NCBI GenBank assembly: GCA_904846265.1
Contig: CAJHAA010000002.1
Location: forward strand, 248,001 to 312,000
From: Psychrobacter immobilis
GTDB taxonomy: Bacteria; Pseudomonadota; Gammaproteobacteria; Pseudomonadales; Moraxellaceae
Length of the DNA stretch: 64,000 nucleotides
Direction of reading: 5' to 3'
Shown here piece after piece: positions 36,397 to 45,999 of the stretch. Each line of letters begins with the position of its first letter. The first letter of the stretch is position 1. The notes under the pieces were generated by a model, which saw only the letters and a program-made list of their open reading frames with translations, had not been told where the DNA came from and ran no database searches. Made by a program: the position numbers and the translations under genes.

Positions 36397-37380
36397 ATGA
36401 GCCAAGAAAATCAAAAAAAATCGTTAAACATACTCGTTATTATGGATCCTATCGAGCAAGTTAATTATAAAAAAGACACTAGCCTTGCGATGATGTGGTC
36501 AGCGCAAGACCGTGGTCACAGCCTTGGTTACTGTCAGATTCATGATTTATGGTTGGATCGTGGTCAGCTGATGGTTGATACGCAGCCAGTGACGGTCAAG
36601 CGCGATCCTGAAAATTTTTATACACTAGAGGATAAAGTGACAGTGCCAATCAGCGACTATGACGTGGTGTTGATGCGTAAAGATCCGCCGTTTGACATGC
36701 GTTTTATTTATGCCACTTATATGCTTGATCATGCCAAAGCGGCAGGTGTACTAGTGGTCAATGACCCACAAGCGATACGTGATTGTAATGAAAAGCTCTT
36801 TGCCACGTGGTTTAGCGATTATATGAGCCCAACGATTGTGACCAGTAAACAGGCGCATATTCGCAAGTTTATCGCTGAGCAGCAAGACGTCATTGTTAAG
36901 CCATTAGATGGTATGGGCGGTACGGGGATTTTCCGTTTGACAGCAGCTAGTCCAAATATCGGCGTCACGCTTGAGATTTTAACCGAGCTTGAAACCTTGC
37001 CGATTATGGCGCAGCGCTATTTGCCAGAGATTAAGGAAGGTGATAAGCGCGTGTTGATCGTCGATGGAGAAGTGGTCGATTATAGCTTGGCGCGTATTCC
37101 CACCAAAGGCGAAACCCGTGGTAATCTTGCGGCGGGTGGTAGCGGTGTTGCGATGCCGCTCACCGATGTCGAACGTCAAGTGGCAGAAGTCGTCGCCCCG
37201 ATTGTTAAAGAAAAAGGTCTCATGTTCGTCGGGCTCGATTTAATCGGCGGTCGTATTACCGAGATTAATGTCACCAGCCCAACGTGTGTACGTGAGATTG
37301 ATGATCAATGCGGTACAGATATTGCGACCGATTTTATCATCGCCATTGAGAATAAAGTAGCAGTTTGCGCAACGCTGTAA
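36397..37380 (+). CDS. gshB: Glutathione synthetase
   Basis: 327 residues, ATP-grasp ligase joining gamma-Glu-Cys and glycine. Conserved stretches: IMDPIEQVNYKKDTSLAMM, VLMRKDPPFDMRFIYATYML, VVNDPQAIRDCNEKLFATWF, GMGGTGIFRL, and FVGLDLIGGRITEINVTSP. The frame opens 4 codons earlier at a GTG, but the ATG at 36397 gives the normal N-terminus. It sits just upstream of murG, separated by a terminator. Confidence 0.96.
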   Translation: MSQENQKKSLNILVIMDPIEQVNYKKDTSLAMMWSAQDRGHSLGYCQIHDLWLDRGQLMVDTQPVTVKRDPENFYTLEDKVTVPISDYDVVLMRKDPPFDMRFIYATYMLDHAKAAGVLVVNDPQAIRDCNEKLFATWFSDYMSPTIVTSKQAHIRKFIAEQQDVIVKPLDGMGGTGIFRLTAASPNIGVTLEILTELETLPIMAQRYLPEIKEGDKRVLIVDGEVVDYSLARIPTKGETRGNLAAGGSGVAMPLTDVERQVAEVVAPIVKEKGLMFVGLDLIGGRITEINVTSPTCVREIDDQCGTDIATDFIIAIENKVAVCATL

Positions 37381-37535
37381 GGATAGAGTGATTTATCACT
37401 AAGCTATGCGCACAATACTTAAAAAACACTGTGCTAAGATAGATTGATAAACAGCATCTTTTCATAGCGCATAAAAAGACGATAAAACGTCATTTATAAA
37501 CGATGCTTTTATGATTTTTCGATAGTATTTATAAA

Positions 37536-37572
37536 AGCCAAGTCGTGATTGCTCGCGGCTTGGATTTTTGTT
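37536..37572 (+). terminator. Terminator between gshB and murG
   Basis: CCAAGTCG (37538-37545) pairs with CGGCTTGG (37556-37563, one G-T pair), then ATTTTTG. It separates pyrE-gshB from the mur genes. The rest of the 338-base gap 37381-37718 must contain the murG promoter, which I cannot place. Confidence 0.7.
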
Positions 37573-37718
37573 ATTGACAGTGCATAAAGTGCTATATATC
37601 AGCCAACGATTTACACTATACTATGCGAGATTTTATAGGGTCATTATTGGCTGATGACTAAGATGATCATAGGATAATAAGTCCTTCATATAAATAAAGA
37701 AAAGATAGGCAGGCGTTC

Positions 37719-38819
37719 ATGAAAGCACCGCATATATTAATGATGGCCGCGGGTACTGGTGGGCATGTGTTCCCAGCGCTGGCAGTGGCTGAGGAATTGA
37801 CTCAGCGTGGTGCGGTTATTCATTGGCTAGGAACGCCAAATGGTATGGAAAACGGCTTGGTTGCACCGACTGGTTATCCTTTTCATGCGATTGAGATGCA
37901 GGGTTTACGCGGTAAAGGAATCGGGCGTTTATTGAAGTTGCCAGTGACTTTATTGTCAGCGACGATGGCAGTTATAAAGGTGATTCGTAGTAATCAAATT
38001 GACATAGTTGTCGGTTTCGGTGGTTATGTGACTGCACCTGGCGGCATCGCCGCACGTCTGACCAATACGCCTCTGATTATCCATGAACAAAATGCCATTG
38101 CAGGCATGAGTAATCGCTACCTATCCAAGATTGCAACCAAGGTGCTGCAAGCATTTGAGGATACCTTTGCCAATAGTGCACAGGATGCTAAGCTTGAAAC
38201 GGTGGGTAACCCAGTACGCAATGCCATCACTGGTGTCTCTGAACCGACGGTGCGTTATGATGTTAATGACAACTCACCGCTCAAATTGTTGGTGGTGGGT
38301 GGCTCACTTGGTGCACAAGCCTTAAACGACACTGTGCCAAAAGCGCTGGCATTGCTCAATCAGCCTTTTGAAGTGCGTCACCAATGCGGGCGTAACAATG
38401 AGGCTGCCACACAAGCGGCTTACGATGAGCAGGACTTGAGTATGCACAAATTTGTGGTACAGCCTTTTATCGACGATATGGCTGCCGCTTATAATTGGGC
38501 AGATGTTATTGTTTGCCGAGCAGGCGCATTGACGGTTACGGAAATCCAGAACGTTGGTATTGCCGCAATTTTTGTACCGCTGCCGCATGCGGTAGATGAC
38601 CATCAGACTGCTAATGCCCGCACTTTAACCTCACACGATGCGGCGATTTTGTTACCGCAGTCTGAGTTGACAGCGCAGCGTTTGAGCAATGAGCTTGCTG
38701 CCCTTAATCGAGAGAAGTGCCTAGCGATGGCCAAAAAAGGCCATGCCCTTGCCAATCGAAGTGCGAGCAAGCAAGTTGCTGATATTATTTGGCAAACGCT
38801 GAAGCCTATATTATTATAA
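37719..38819 (+). CDS. murG: UDP-GlcNAc--lipid I transferase MurG
   Basis: 366 residues, GT-B glycosyltransferase at the cytoplasmic face of the inner membrane that makes lipid II. Signature loops: MAAGTGGHVFPALAVAEEL, IVVGFGGYVTAPGG, IIHEQNAIAGMSNR, LLVVGGSLGAQALN and ADVIVCRAGALTVTEI. The distance to murC is 68 bases. Here the gene upstream is gshB rather than ftsW, so the dcw cluster is split at this point. GGCAGGC lies about eight bases before the ATG. Confidence 0.97.
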   Translation: MKAPHILMMAAGTGGHVFPALAVAEELTQRGAVIHWLGTPNGMENGLVAPTGYPFHAIEMQGLRGKGIGRLLKLPVTLLSATMAVIKVIRSNQIDIVVGFGGYVTAPGGIAARLTNTPLIIHEQNAIAGMSNRYLSKIATKVLQAFEDTFANSAQDAKLETVGNPVRNAITGVSEPTVRYDVNDNSPLKLLVVGGSLGAQALNDTVPKALALLNQPFEVRHQCGRNNEAATQAAYDEQDLSMHKFVVQPFIDDMAAAYNWADVIVCRAGALTVTEIQNVGIAAIFVPLPHAVDDHQTANARTLTSHDAAILLPQSELTAQRLSNELAALNREKCLAMAKKGHALANRSASKQVADIIWQTLKPILL

Positions 38820-38887
38820 CTGACTGTTTTTATTGCCAATTATTTTGATACACTAAATTGTATTAGCCTTTAATAAAGAGAAGCCCT

Positions 38888-40327
38888 ATGTCTAACCCTG
38901 CGAAAGCTCTACCTAAGCGTTTGATTGAAATACCAGAAATGCGTCGTATTCAGCATTTGCATTTTGTCGGTATTGGTGGCTCGGGGATGTGCGGCATCGC
39001 GGAGGTGATGAACAATCAAGGATATCAAGTAAGTGGTTCTGATATTGCTGAGAGCTTAGTAACCAAACGTTTGGCACAGATTGGTATTGATATTGCGATC
39101 GGTCATGATTCTAAGAACATCGCTAATGCTGATGTCATCGTTGTATCGTCAGCGATTGATCGCAGCAACCCTGAAGTAAAAGCGGCATTAGAAGCACGTT
39201 TGCCAGTGGTACGCCGTGCCGATATGCTGGGCGAGTTGATGCGTTATCGTCACGGTATCGCTGTTGCTGGCGCTCATGGCAAAACCACCACGACCAGTTT
39301 GTTGACTACCATGATGGCAGAAGGGCAACTCGATCCTACCTACGTGATCGGCGGTAAGCTGAATGCATCTGGTAAAAATGCTGCGCTGGGTAGCAGTCGT
39401 TTCTTGGTGGCAGAAGCCGATGAGTCTGATGCGTCGTTTTTATCGTTACATCCGATGGCCGCGATTGTCACCAATATCGATCAAGACCATATGGAAACGT
39501 ATGAGAATAGTTTTGATAAATTAAAAGCCGCTTATATTCAGTTTTTACAAAACATGCCATTCTACGGTTTGGCGGTGGTCTGCGGTGATGATCCAGAATT
39601 GTATGCCATGATTGATGATATTGGTCGTCCCGTACTGACCTTTGGACTTGAGCCTTTTAATGATGTGCAAGGTGTTGATTTGGTTACGGAAGGCACGAAA
39701 ACTCACTTCACGGTACTGCGCCGTGACCGTGAACCTTTACGTTTGACCCTCAACATTCCTGGTACTCACAACGTTTATAACGCACTTGCTGCTATTACCA
39801 TGGCGACTGATGAAGGGGTCGATGACGAAGCGATCAAACGCGCTCTGCAAAAATTTGAAGGCGTTGGTCGCCGTTTTGAGCAGCATGCTTCTGTCAGCCT
39901 TGATGAGGGTAATGTTTTATTGATTGACGATTATGGCCATCACCCAAAAGAAGTCGATGCCACCATTAAAGCGGCGCGTCAAAGTTTCCCTGAACGTCGT
40001 TTGGTAATGATGTTTCAGCCGCACCGTTATAGTCGTACCCGAGATTGCTTTGATGATTTTGTTGAAGTACTCTCCAGCGTTGATGAATTATTATTATTAG
40101 ACGTATATTCAGCAGGTGAAAGCCCAATTACTGGCGCTGATACCAAGTCATTGGCACGTAGTATTCGGTTGCGCGGTGAAGTTGAACCGACGATTATTGA
40201 CAAGGACAATTTAGCTCCTGTCATGCAGCGTTTATTAAAAGCCAATGACATGCTCATTACTCAAGGTGCAGGTAATGTAGGGCAGATCGCTGTCGACTTG
40301 GCTGCCAATAACCTTTACATTAAGTAA
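38888..40327 (+). CDS. murC: UDP-N-acetylmuramate--L-alanine ligase
   Basis: 479 residues. It adds L-Ala to UDP-MurNAc. The N-terminal Rossmann motif is [16 protein letters not shown], the ATP loop [12 protein letters not shown] (near residue 127), and the C-terminal domain has [15 protein letters not shown] and [18 protein letters not shown] precedes the ATG. It is 26 bases upstream of ddl. Confidence 0.97.
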   Translation: MSNPAKALPKRLIEIPEMRRIQHLHFVGIGGSGMCGIAEVMNNQGYQVSGSDIAESLVTKRLAQIGIDIAIGHDSKNIANADVIVVSSAIDRSNPEVKAALEARLPVVRRADMLGELMRYRHGIAVAGAHGKTTTTSLLTTMMAEGQLDPTYVIGGKLNASGKNAALGSSRFLVAEADESDASFLSLHPMAAIVTNIDQDHMETYENSFDKLKAAYIQFLQNMPFYGLAVVCGDDPELYAMIDDIGRPVLTFGLEPFNDVQGVDLVTEGTKTHFTVLRRDREPLRLTLNIPGTHNVYNALAAITMATDEGVDDEAIKRALQKFEGVGRRFEQHASVSLDEGNVLLIDDYGHHPKEVDATIKAARQSFPERRLVMMFQPHRYSRTRDCFDDFVEVLSSVDELLLLDVYSAGESPITGADTKSLARSIRLRGEVEPTIIDKDNLAPVMQRLLKANDMLITQGAGNVGQIAVDLAANNLYIK

Positions 40328-40353
40328 GCTAAAAAATTCTAGGAACGATCTTC

Positions 40354-41361
40354 ATGACGACTGATACTAAAGAAAATACCAGCACTCAAAATGCAGATAA
40401 TTTAGAGAGCAATGATGCCACTCTAAACACGACGACCAGTGATGCAAAAGATGCCAGACAGTTTGGTAAAGTGGCGGTTGTCTACGGCGGCAGTAGCAAT
40501 GAACGCAGCGTGTCATTAGACAGTGGTGCTGCCGTATTGCAGGCGCTACAAAACCAAGGCGTTGATGCCACTCATTTCGACCCTAAGCATCAAGATATCA
40601 CAGAGCTACGCCAGTATGACCGCGTGTTCAATGTGTTGCATGGTCGCGGCGGCGAGGATGGTTTGTTGCAAGGTGTGCTGCAATGGTTTGATATTCCGCA
40701 GACGGGTTCAGGCATTCTGGCATCAGCGCTGGGTATGGATAAGGTTCGTACCAAGCAATTGTGGCAGGGTTGTGGGTTAGCAACCGCGCCATTTTCATTG
40801 TTAACAGCTGAGACTGACTGGCAGCAAGTGGTCAACATGCTAGGTCTACCACTTATTATTAAGCCCGTTCATGAAGGCTCGAGTATTGGTATGACTAAGG
40901 TCAACAATCTTGACGAGTTGCCAGCGGCTTATGCAACGGCGGTACAGTGCGGTGATGCAGTTATGGCTGAGCGCTGGATTACTGGTCGCGAGTTTACAAT
41001 CGTCATTATCGACGATGAAGCTTATCCAGTCATTCGTCTTGAACCTGCTGATATTACCAACTTCTACGATTTTGAAGCCAAGTACAATCGTAATGATACC
41101 AGCTACTACATTCCCTGTGGTCTGAGCGCTGCTGACGAAAAGCATTTACAAGATCTGAGCCTTGCAGCGTTCCGTGCCGTTGATGCTAAAGGCTGGGGAC
41201 GCATCGATGCTATGCAAGATGAAGCAGGCAACTTCTGGTTGCTTGAAATCAATACAGTGCCAGGCATGACCAGCCATAGCTTGGTTCCGATGGCAGCCAA
41301 GGCTCGAGGCATGGACTTTGATGCATTGTGCTGGCATATTTTAGCGCAGACATTAGAGTGA
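40354..41361 (+). CDS. ddl: D-alanine--D-alanine ligase
   Basis: 335 residues, ATP-grasp enzyme making D-Ala-D-Ala for peptidoglycan; target of cycloserine. The core begins at VAVVYGGSSNERSVSLDSG (residue about 40), then NVLHGRGGEDGLLQG, KPVHEGSSIGMTKV, EFTIVIID and LLEINTVPGMTSHSLVPMAA. The first about 37 residues, Asn/Thr/Asp-rich, are an extra tail. AGGAACG precedes the ATG. In many gammaproteobacteria ftsQ follows at once; here 570 bases intervene. Confidence 0.95.
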   Translation: MTTDTKENTSTQNADNLESNDATLNTTTSDAKDARQFGKVAVVYGGSSNERSVSLDSGAAVLQALQNQGVDATHFDPKHQDITELRQYDRVFNVLHGRGGEDGLLQGVLQWFDIPQTGSGILASALGMDKVRTKQLWQGCGLATAPFSLLTAETDWQQVVNMLGLPLIIKPVHEGSSIGMTKVNNLDELPAAYATAVQCGDAVMAERWITGREFTIVIIDDEAYPVIRLEPADITNFYDFEAKYNRNDTSYYIPCGLSAADEKHLQDLSLAAFRAVDAKGWGRIDAMQDEAGNFWLLEINTVPGMTSHSLVPMAAKARGMDFDALCWHILAQTLE

Positions 41362-41931
41362 CTGGTATAGCAGTTATTGCTTAAACAGTGATTTAGCAAT
41401 GCTACTTTTTAACATTGCTCATTTTTTAGTATTGTTCGTAATGCTATTGATATTTATTAAGGCAGTTGTCATTAATAAGCTGTCTTAATAAACCAGTGAT
41501 AAAACTTATGAATCATTAGAGTTAAATTTTTCTTATAGCCTGAGAATACTACTAGACTAGATAGCCTGAGAATACTACTAGACTAGAACGGGTTAATGTA
41601 TCACTAGAGCTGCTATACCACAGCGTCATGTAAACTTGTGTAAATTCGTTGTCACTAGTAGGGGTTAAGCTATTGTTTAACCATAAAATACGTTAATATT
41701 GTAATTATAGGTCTGTTTTAGTGATATTTCTGTTTTCTATGAATTTAGCCCATAAGTTATTCATAAATTAAGAAAAATGTTACGTTTAAATGAGCATAAT
41801 GTCATCCTATAAATCGTTTTAGTAAAATATTTTGATAATATGTCAACTTAATAGGCTTCTGCAAAAATATGCAGAGTTACATTTATAAATAGCATGATCA
41901 GTTTTATGCAAATATAGGGACAAAGGTCGTT
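41362..41931. other. 570-base gene-free region between ddl and ftsQ
   Basis: Contains the exact 26-base duplication at 41535-41586 and is otherwise AT-rich, particularly 41680-41930. A promoter for ftsQAZ probably lies here; I could not find convincing hexamers. No coding pattern was recognised. Confidence 0.55.
41535..41586 (+). repeat. 26-bp exact tandem duplication
   Basis: Two identical adjacent copies starting ATAGCCTGAG, at 41535-41560 and 41561-41586. Each ends with CTAGACTAG. It has the look of a recent slippage event upstream of the ftsQAZ genes. Confidence 0.95.
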
Positions 41932-42726
41932 ATGGCTCAAACTGTCAACGAGGTAACTGACTTGATGAGTGATAAAACCCGTCGCCCAAACTCTAAGTTC
42001 CAAGTACCGACTTCGCTCAAATATTTTTTTATGGTATTGGTACTAGGGTTGCTCGTACTGATATTGATAATGGGTGGAAAAGCGTTGCGTGATGCACCGC
42101 CAGCTTCTATCCATGTGAATAATCAGGGTTTGACAGTTACCCAGTATCGCGCATTGCAACAGGTTATGAATCAACAAAAGGTAAGCAGCTTTTTTACCTC
42201 TGATTTGCAAGCATTAAGAGATATTACGACGGGTCTGGCTTGGGTTGATCAGGTCAGTATTTCTCGTGATTGGCAACGGGGCATAGTCGTTACCGCATTA
42301 CCTAAGCAGGCGGTTGCTAATTTTGGTACAGAGCGTTTAGTGGATGCAAAAGGTGCAGTTTTTGTCCCTGCTGATAGTAAAGATCTGACGCAAGAACGCT
42401 TCGCCACCTTACAAGGTGAGATAACGCAAGCCCCAGTTATCATGCAGCAGATGCAGCAAGTTAACGACTGGTATACGCCACTTGGTATGCAAGTCGAAGA
42501 TATTATCCTGTCACCAAGAATGACTTGGCTGATTCGTTTTGACAATGGACTGCGTGTGATTGTTGATAACGAGAATACTGCGCAAAAGCTGCTGAGTTTA
42601 AGTCAGCTGCTCGGCAATCAGTTAAGTGAGCGTCGAGGCGAAATACAGTCTGTAGATTTGCGCTATAAAAATGGTTTTACCATTGCTTGGGATATGGCAC
42701 AGCCAAAAATCGATGAAGCAGAATAA
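41932..42726 (+). CDS. ftsQ: Cell division protein FtsQ
   Basis: 264 residues. A bitopic divisome protein. A cytoplasmic tail (1-30), one membrane segment (about 31-48), a POTRA domain (IHVNNQGLTVTQYRALQQV...) and a beta domain ending with SVDLRYKNGFTIAW. It connects FtsL/FtsB with later division proteins in the periplasm. It is the first gene of ftsQ-ftsA-ftsZ in this window, 167 bases before ftsA. Confidence 0.93.
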   Translation: MAQTVNEVTDLMSDKTRRPNSKFQVPTSLKYFFMVLVLGLLVLILIMGGKALRDAPPASIHVNNQGLTVTQYRALQQVMNQQKVSSFFTSDLQALRDITTGLAWVDQVSISRDWQRGIVVTALPKQAVANFGTERLVDAKGAVFVPADSKDLTQERFATLQGEITQAPVIMQQMQQVNDWYTPLGMQVEDIILSPRMTWLIRFDNGLRVIVDNENTAQKLLSLSQLLGNQLSERRGEIQSVDLRYKNGFTIAWDMAQPKIDEAE

Positions 42727-42893
42727 CGATAGATAGATAGCATAAACAAAAACTGGTTAGCATTTTAGTTTGAGCTATTTTGATAGTTTGTAGCACAGGA
42801 TATACAACATCATAGCGTGTTGATAACGCTTTTTTTAATGATCTAATGGAGACGTCATTTGGTCTCCTGTTTAGCGATAATTTGTCTGGTACC

Positions 42894-44186
42894 ATGAAAA
42901 ATACTGAAAATCTGGTTGTTGTCCATCTAAGTGCCACGGCAGTCTATGTCGTCATTGGTAACGTTGTCTCTGCAAAAGACATCCGTATTCTGGGCGTGGG
43001 ACAAGTCAAAAATAGCGATTTTTACCAAGGTCAAATAAAACACCGTGAACGTCTACAAGGTGCTATTAAGCAAGCCATTCAAGAAGCAGAAGATACTGCC
43101 AATTGCCGCGTGCACAGTGTGTGGTTGACCCTAGCAACACCGGAATTATCGAGCAAAAATAGTGCAGGCGAGGTACGTGTAGAAGATGAGGCGGTACGTG
43201 CCAAAGATATGGTGCAGGCGTTGTCTAATGCCAAGTCACGCGATCTATCATCAGACTATTATTTAATGCATTGCTGTCAGCAGGGCATCTATGTTGATGA
43301 TCAAGATTTCATGGTGGATGATGCGATCGAAATGATGGCGCATAATATTACTGTGATGTATCACATGATGATGATGCCCGTTGCTAGTCGTCAGAATATC
43401 CAAAAATTACTGCAAAGCTGTGATGTTGGTATTGATCACATTGTATTTGATGCAGTGACGAGTGCTGAATATAGTTTGATGAGTGACGAGCGCCAGCAAG
43501 GGGTTTGTTTGGTAGATATTGGTGCTAGTACGACCAGTATTTGCGTTTATAAAGAAAACAAGCTGATATTTACCCATTGTATCGCGACAGGTAGCCACGA
43601 AGTAACGATGGATATCTCAGCTGATTTTGGTATCTCCATGATTGAAGCTGAAAAGCTGAAAAAGACCCATGGTACTGTCGATGTCAATAGTGTCGATCCT
43701 AGCTCATTCTTTATCTTTAAACCACAAGGAACAGGTGACGAGATTAATATTGGTATCTATAATCTAGCCCGTATTATTGAAGCGCGCTATGTGCAGATAT
43801 TTACGGAAGTTGCTCGTCAATTACATGAGGCTGATCTCATCGGCTATATCGACAAAGGTATCGTACTCACAGGTGGCGGTACGGCGATTAAAGGTATGAT
43901 ACCCTTTACCAAAAAATTGCTCAAAATGCCCGTAGTATTAACCAACACTCATCCTGCTATTAGTGCTCATAATCATTTTGATAATGATGAGTCATTTAAG
44001 CAGCTAAACAGTCAAGTAAATGATCGTGCTTATCAAACGGCATTTGGTACACTATTATATAGTCAAAGCGAGCAGTTTCGCCGTAGTGAAAAAAGCGAGC
44101 CTGAAGCGATTCAAAAAAATCGAGTCACTGGTGTTTTTCAAAGTGCAGGGCAGCGTTTTGCTAGTGTACTCAAAAAGATATTATAA
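42894..44186 (+). CDS. ftsA: Cell division protein FtsA
   Basis: 430 residues. An actin-like protein that tethers FtsZ to the membrane. Core motifs are VVVHLSATAVYVVIGNV, CLVDIGASTTSICVYKENK (phosphate loop), and VLTGGGTAIKGMIPFTKKL. The C-terminal FQSAGQRFASVLKKIL is the amphipathic membrane-targeting helix. The frame opens 16 codons earlier at 42846, but the later ATG fits the normal N-terminus. The loop sequence VVVHLSATAV differs from the usual VGLEIGTA, a mild oddity in the first phosphate-binding strand. Confidence 0.92.
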   Translation: MKNTENLVVVHLSATAVYVVIGNVVSAKDIRILGVGQVKNSDFYQGQIKHRERLQGAIKQAIQEAEDTANCRVHSVWLTLATPELSSKNSAGEVRVEDEAVRAKDMVQALSNAKSRDLSSDYYLMHCCQQGIYVDDQDFMVDDAIEMMAHNITVMYHMMMMPVASRQNIQKLLQSCDVGIDHIVFDAVTSAEYSLMSDERQQGVCLVDIGASTTSICVYKENKLIFTHCIATGSHEVTMDISADFGISMIEAEKLKKTHGTVDVNSVDPSSFFIFKPQGTGDEINIGIYNLARIIEARYVQIFTEVARQLHEADLIGYIDKGIVLTGGGTAIKGMIPFTKKLLKMPVVLTNTHPAISAHNHFDNDESFKQLNSQVNDRAYQTAFGTLLYSQSEQFRRSEKSEPEAIQKNRVTGVFQSAGQRFASVLKKIL

Positions 44187-44421
44187 TCTGTTAGCAAAAC
44201 ATACTTATATTAAGCAGTATAAGAGTATGCAGCTATATAATAGGCAAGAATACGAAAAGCAACACCCTATACCATACTGGCATATTTTGGCTAGCACAAT
44301 TATCTAAGCCATTGCCCTGTTTTATTTAAATACAATTATATATAGTAAGTCGATAGCGCGCCATATAAGTGTGTTACCAAGTATCGACCATCACGCTATC
44401 TGCAACTGGAGAAACCTTTTT

Positions 44422-45627
44422 ATGTCAAAATACACCATGCCAGATGATAACCAGCCTCAAAATAACGGCCAAGCAAGCTTCACTGTATTCGGTGTTGGTG
44501 GTGGTGGCGGTAATGCGGTTGAACATATGGTACAACAAGGGATTAGAGGTGTAACGTTCGTCTGTGCTAATACGGATAAACAAGCGCTTGATCGTTTAAC
44601 TGCACCGCATAAATTGCAACTTGGCGCAAAAACGAATCGCGGTTTGGGCGCAGGGGCGAACCCAGAAGTTGGGCGTGAAGCAGCAGAAAGCGAAGAAGAA
44701 GCCATCCGTGCATTACTCGAACATTCAGACATGGTGTTCATCACTGCTGGTATGGGCGGTGGTACGGGCACAGGTGCAGCGCCTGTGGTTGCTCGTATTG
44801 CTAAAGAAATGGAAGTGTTGACAGTTGCCGTCGTGACTACGCCATTTAAGTTTGAAGGTGGCAAACGTATCAAGGCTGCTAAAGCTGGTATTGAGCAATT
44901 GACTAACTTTGTTGATTCTATCATTACGATTCCGAATGATAAGTTGATGAGTGTCTATGGCAATATCTCTATGCAAGATGCCTTTAAAAAAGCGGACGAT
45001 GTGTTATTGCATGCGGTTCAAGGTATTGCTGAAACTATCGCTAGTGAAGGTATGATCAATATCGACTTTAACGATATCCGCACTGCTATGACTGCCAAAG
45101 GTCATGCGATGATGGGTATCGGCCGTGCTAGCGGCGATGATCGTGCGCGTCAAGCAACTGAGAAAGCCATCAGATCACCATTACTTGATGACTTGCGTTT
45201 AGAAAATGCAAAAGGTCTATTGGTTAACGTAATTTCTTCTGAATCACTCTCATTGGATGAGATGAGCAAAATCAGTGTTATTGTCGAAGAAATTACAGAT
45301 ATTGACGATGCACATATTTTCTATGGTTCAGTGATTGATGAAAAAATGGGTGATGACTTACATGTCACTGTTATTGCAACGGGTCTGACTTTAGATGAAA
45401 ACGCTGGGCAAGAGCCAGAAGTAGTCGAGACACCAGTTCCTTCTGTCAATAGCACTCAGCCTGTTGACCCCAACGTGCATACCAGTGCTTTAAACAGCCA
45501 GAAGCAATCGCAAGCTCAGATGTATCAAGAAACGGCTAGTGCTACTCGCTCAAGCGCGCCTCAAGAGCAAGCGAAAACCAAAACTAATAGCATTCAAGAC
45601 TATCTAAAACGTCAACAAAATAAATAA
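44422..45627 (+). CDS. ftsZ: Cell division protein FtsZ
   Basis: 401 residues. The tubulin-like GTPase that forms the division ring. FGVGGGGGNAVEHM, the GTP-binding GMGGGTGTGAAP (around residue 112), KFEGGKRIKAAKAG and the T7 loop region VNIDFNDIRTA-like INIDFNDIR are all present. A Gln/Thr/Ser-rich linker leads to the C-terminal peptide SIQDYLKRQQ, a variant of the usual DIPxFLRKQ that FtsA, ZipA and others bind. GGAG precedes the ATG at 44422. It has its own terminator. Confidence 0.98.
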   Translation: MSKYTMPDDNQPQNNGQASFTVFGVGGGGGNAVEHMVQQGIRGVTFVCANTDKQALDRLTAPHKLQLGAKTNRGLGAGANPEVGREAAESEEEAIRALLEHSDMVFITAGMGGGTGTGAAPVVARIAKEMEVLTVAVVTTPFKFEGGKRIKAAKAGIEQLTNFVDSIITIPNDKLMSVYGNISMQDAFKKADDVLLHAVQGIAETIASEGMINIDFNDIRTAMTAKGHAMMGIGRASGDDRARQATEKAIRSPLLDDLRLENAKGLLVNVISSESLSLDEMSKISVIVEEITDIDDAHIFYGSVIDEKMGDDLHVTVIATGLTLDENAGQEPEVVETPVPSVNSTQPVDPNVHTSALNSQKQSQAQMYQETASATRSSAPQEQAKTKTNSIQDYLKRQQNK

Positions 45628-45647
45628 TATTTTCAGATGTTTGGAAT

Positions 45648-45680
45648 AAAAAAAGCCAGTACTAAGTTGCTGGCTTTTTT
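45648..45680 (+). terminator. Terminator of ftsZ
   Basis: AAAAAAGCCAG and CTGGCTTTTTT form a stem with a 10-base loop 20 bases after the ftsZ stop. Within the 372-base gap 45628-45999 I see nothing else apart from AT-rich lpxC promoter space. Confidence 0.88.
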
Positions 45681-45999
45681 GTGCGTATAGAAAATGTCGA
45701 TATATTAGCAAACTGATTCAGCTATGAGCGCGCTCTATTTATAAAAATCGCCTCTCAATGCGAAAATAATCATTAATAAATAGGCGTATAAAACAATTTA
45801 TGATTGTAACATTTGGCTGTTATTTCCCTGTGTTAACAGAGGCAATGTGATCAATAAGACATGAGAACCATCAAAATTTATTGACGATAAGTGTTATCAA
45901 TCAAGGAGATAAGGAAATTAGCGAGTTTTAACTATGGCGAACTAGGGGCGGGTAATGATACACTATGGCAATTGTAACAAAATATGTGAGAAGACAGCC

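Noticed and set aside
44457..44924. Long minus-strand open frame opposite ftsZ
   Set aside because: It is a shadow of ftsZ codon bias, with no ribosome-binding site or recognisable protein pattern.
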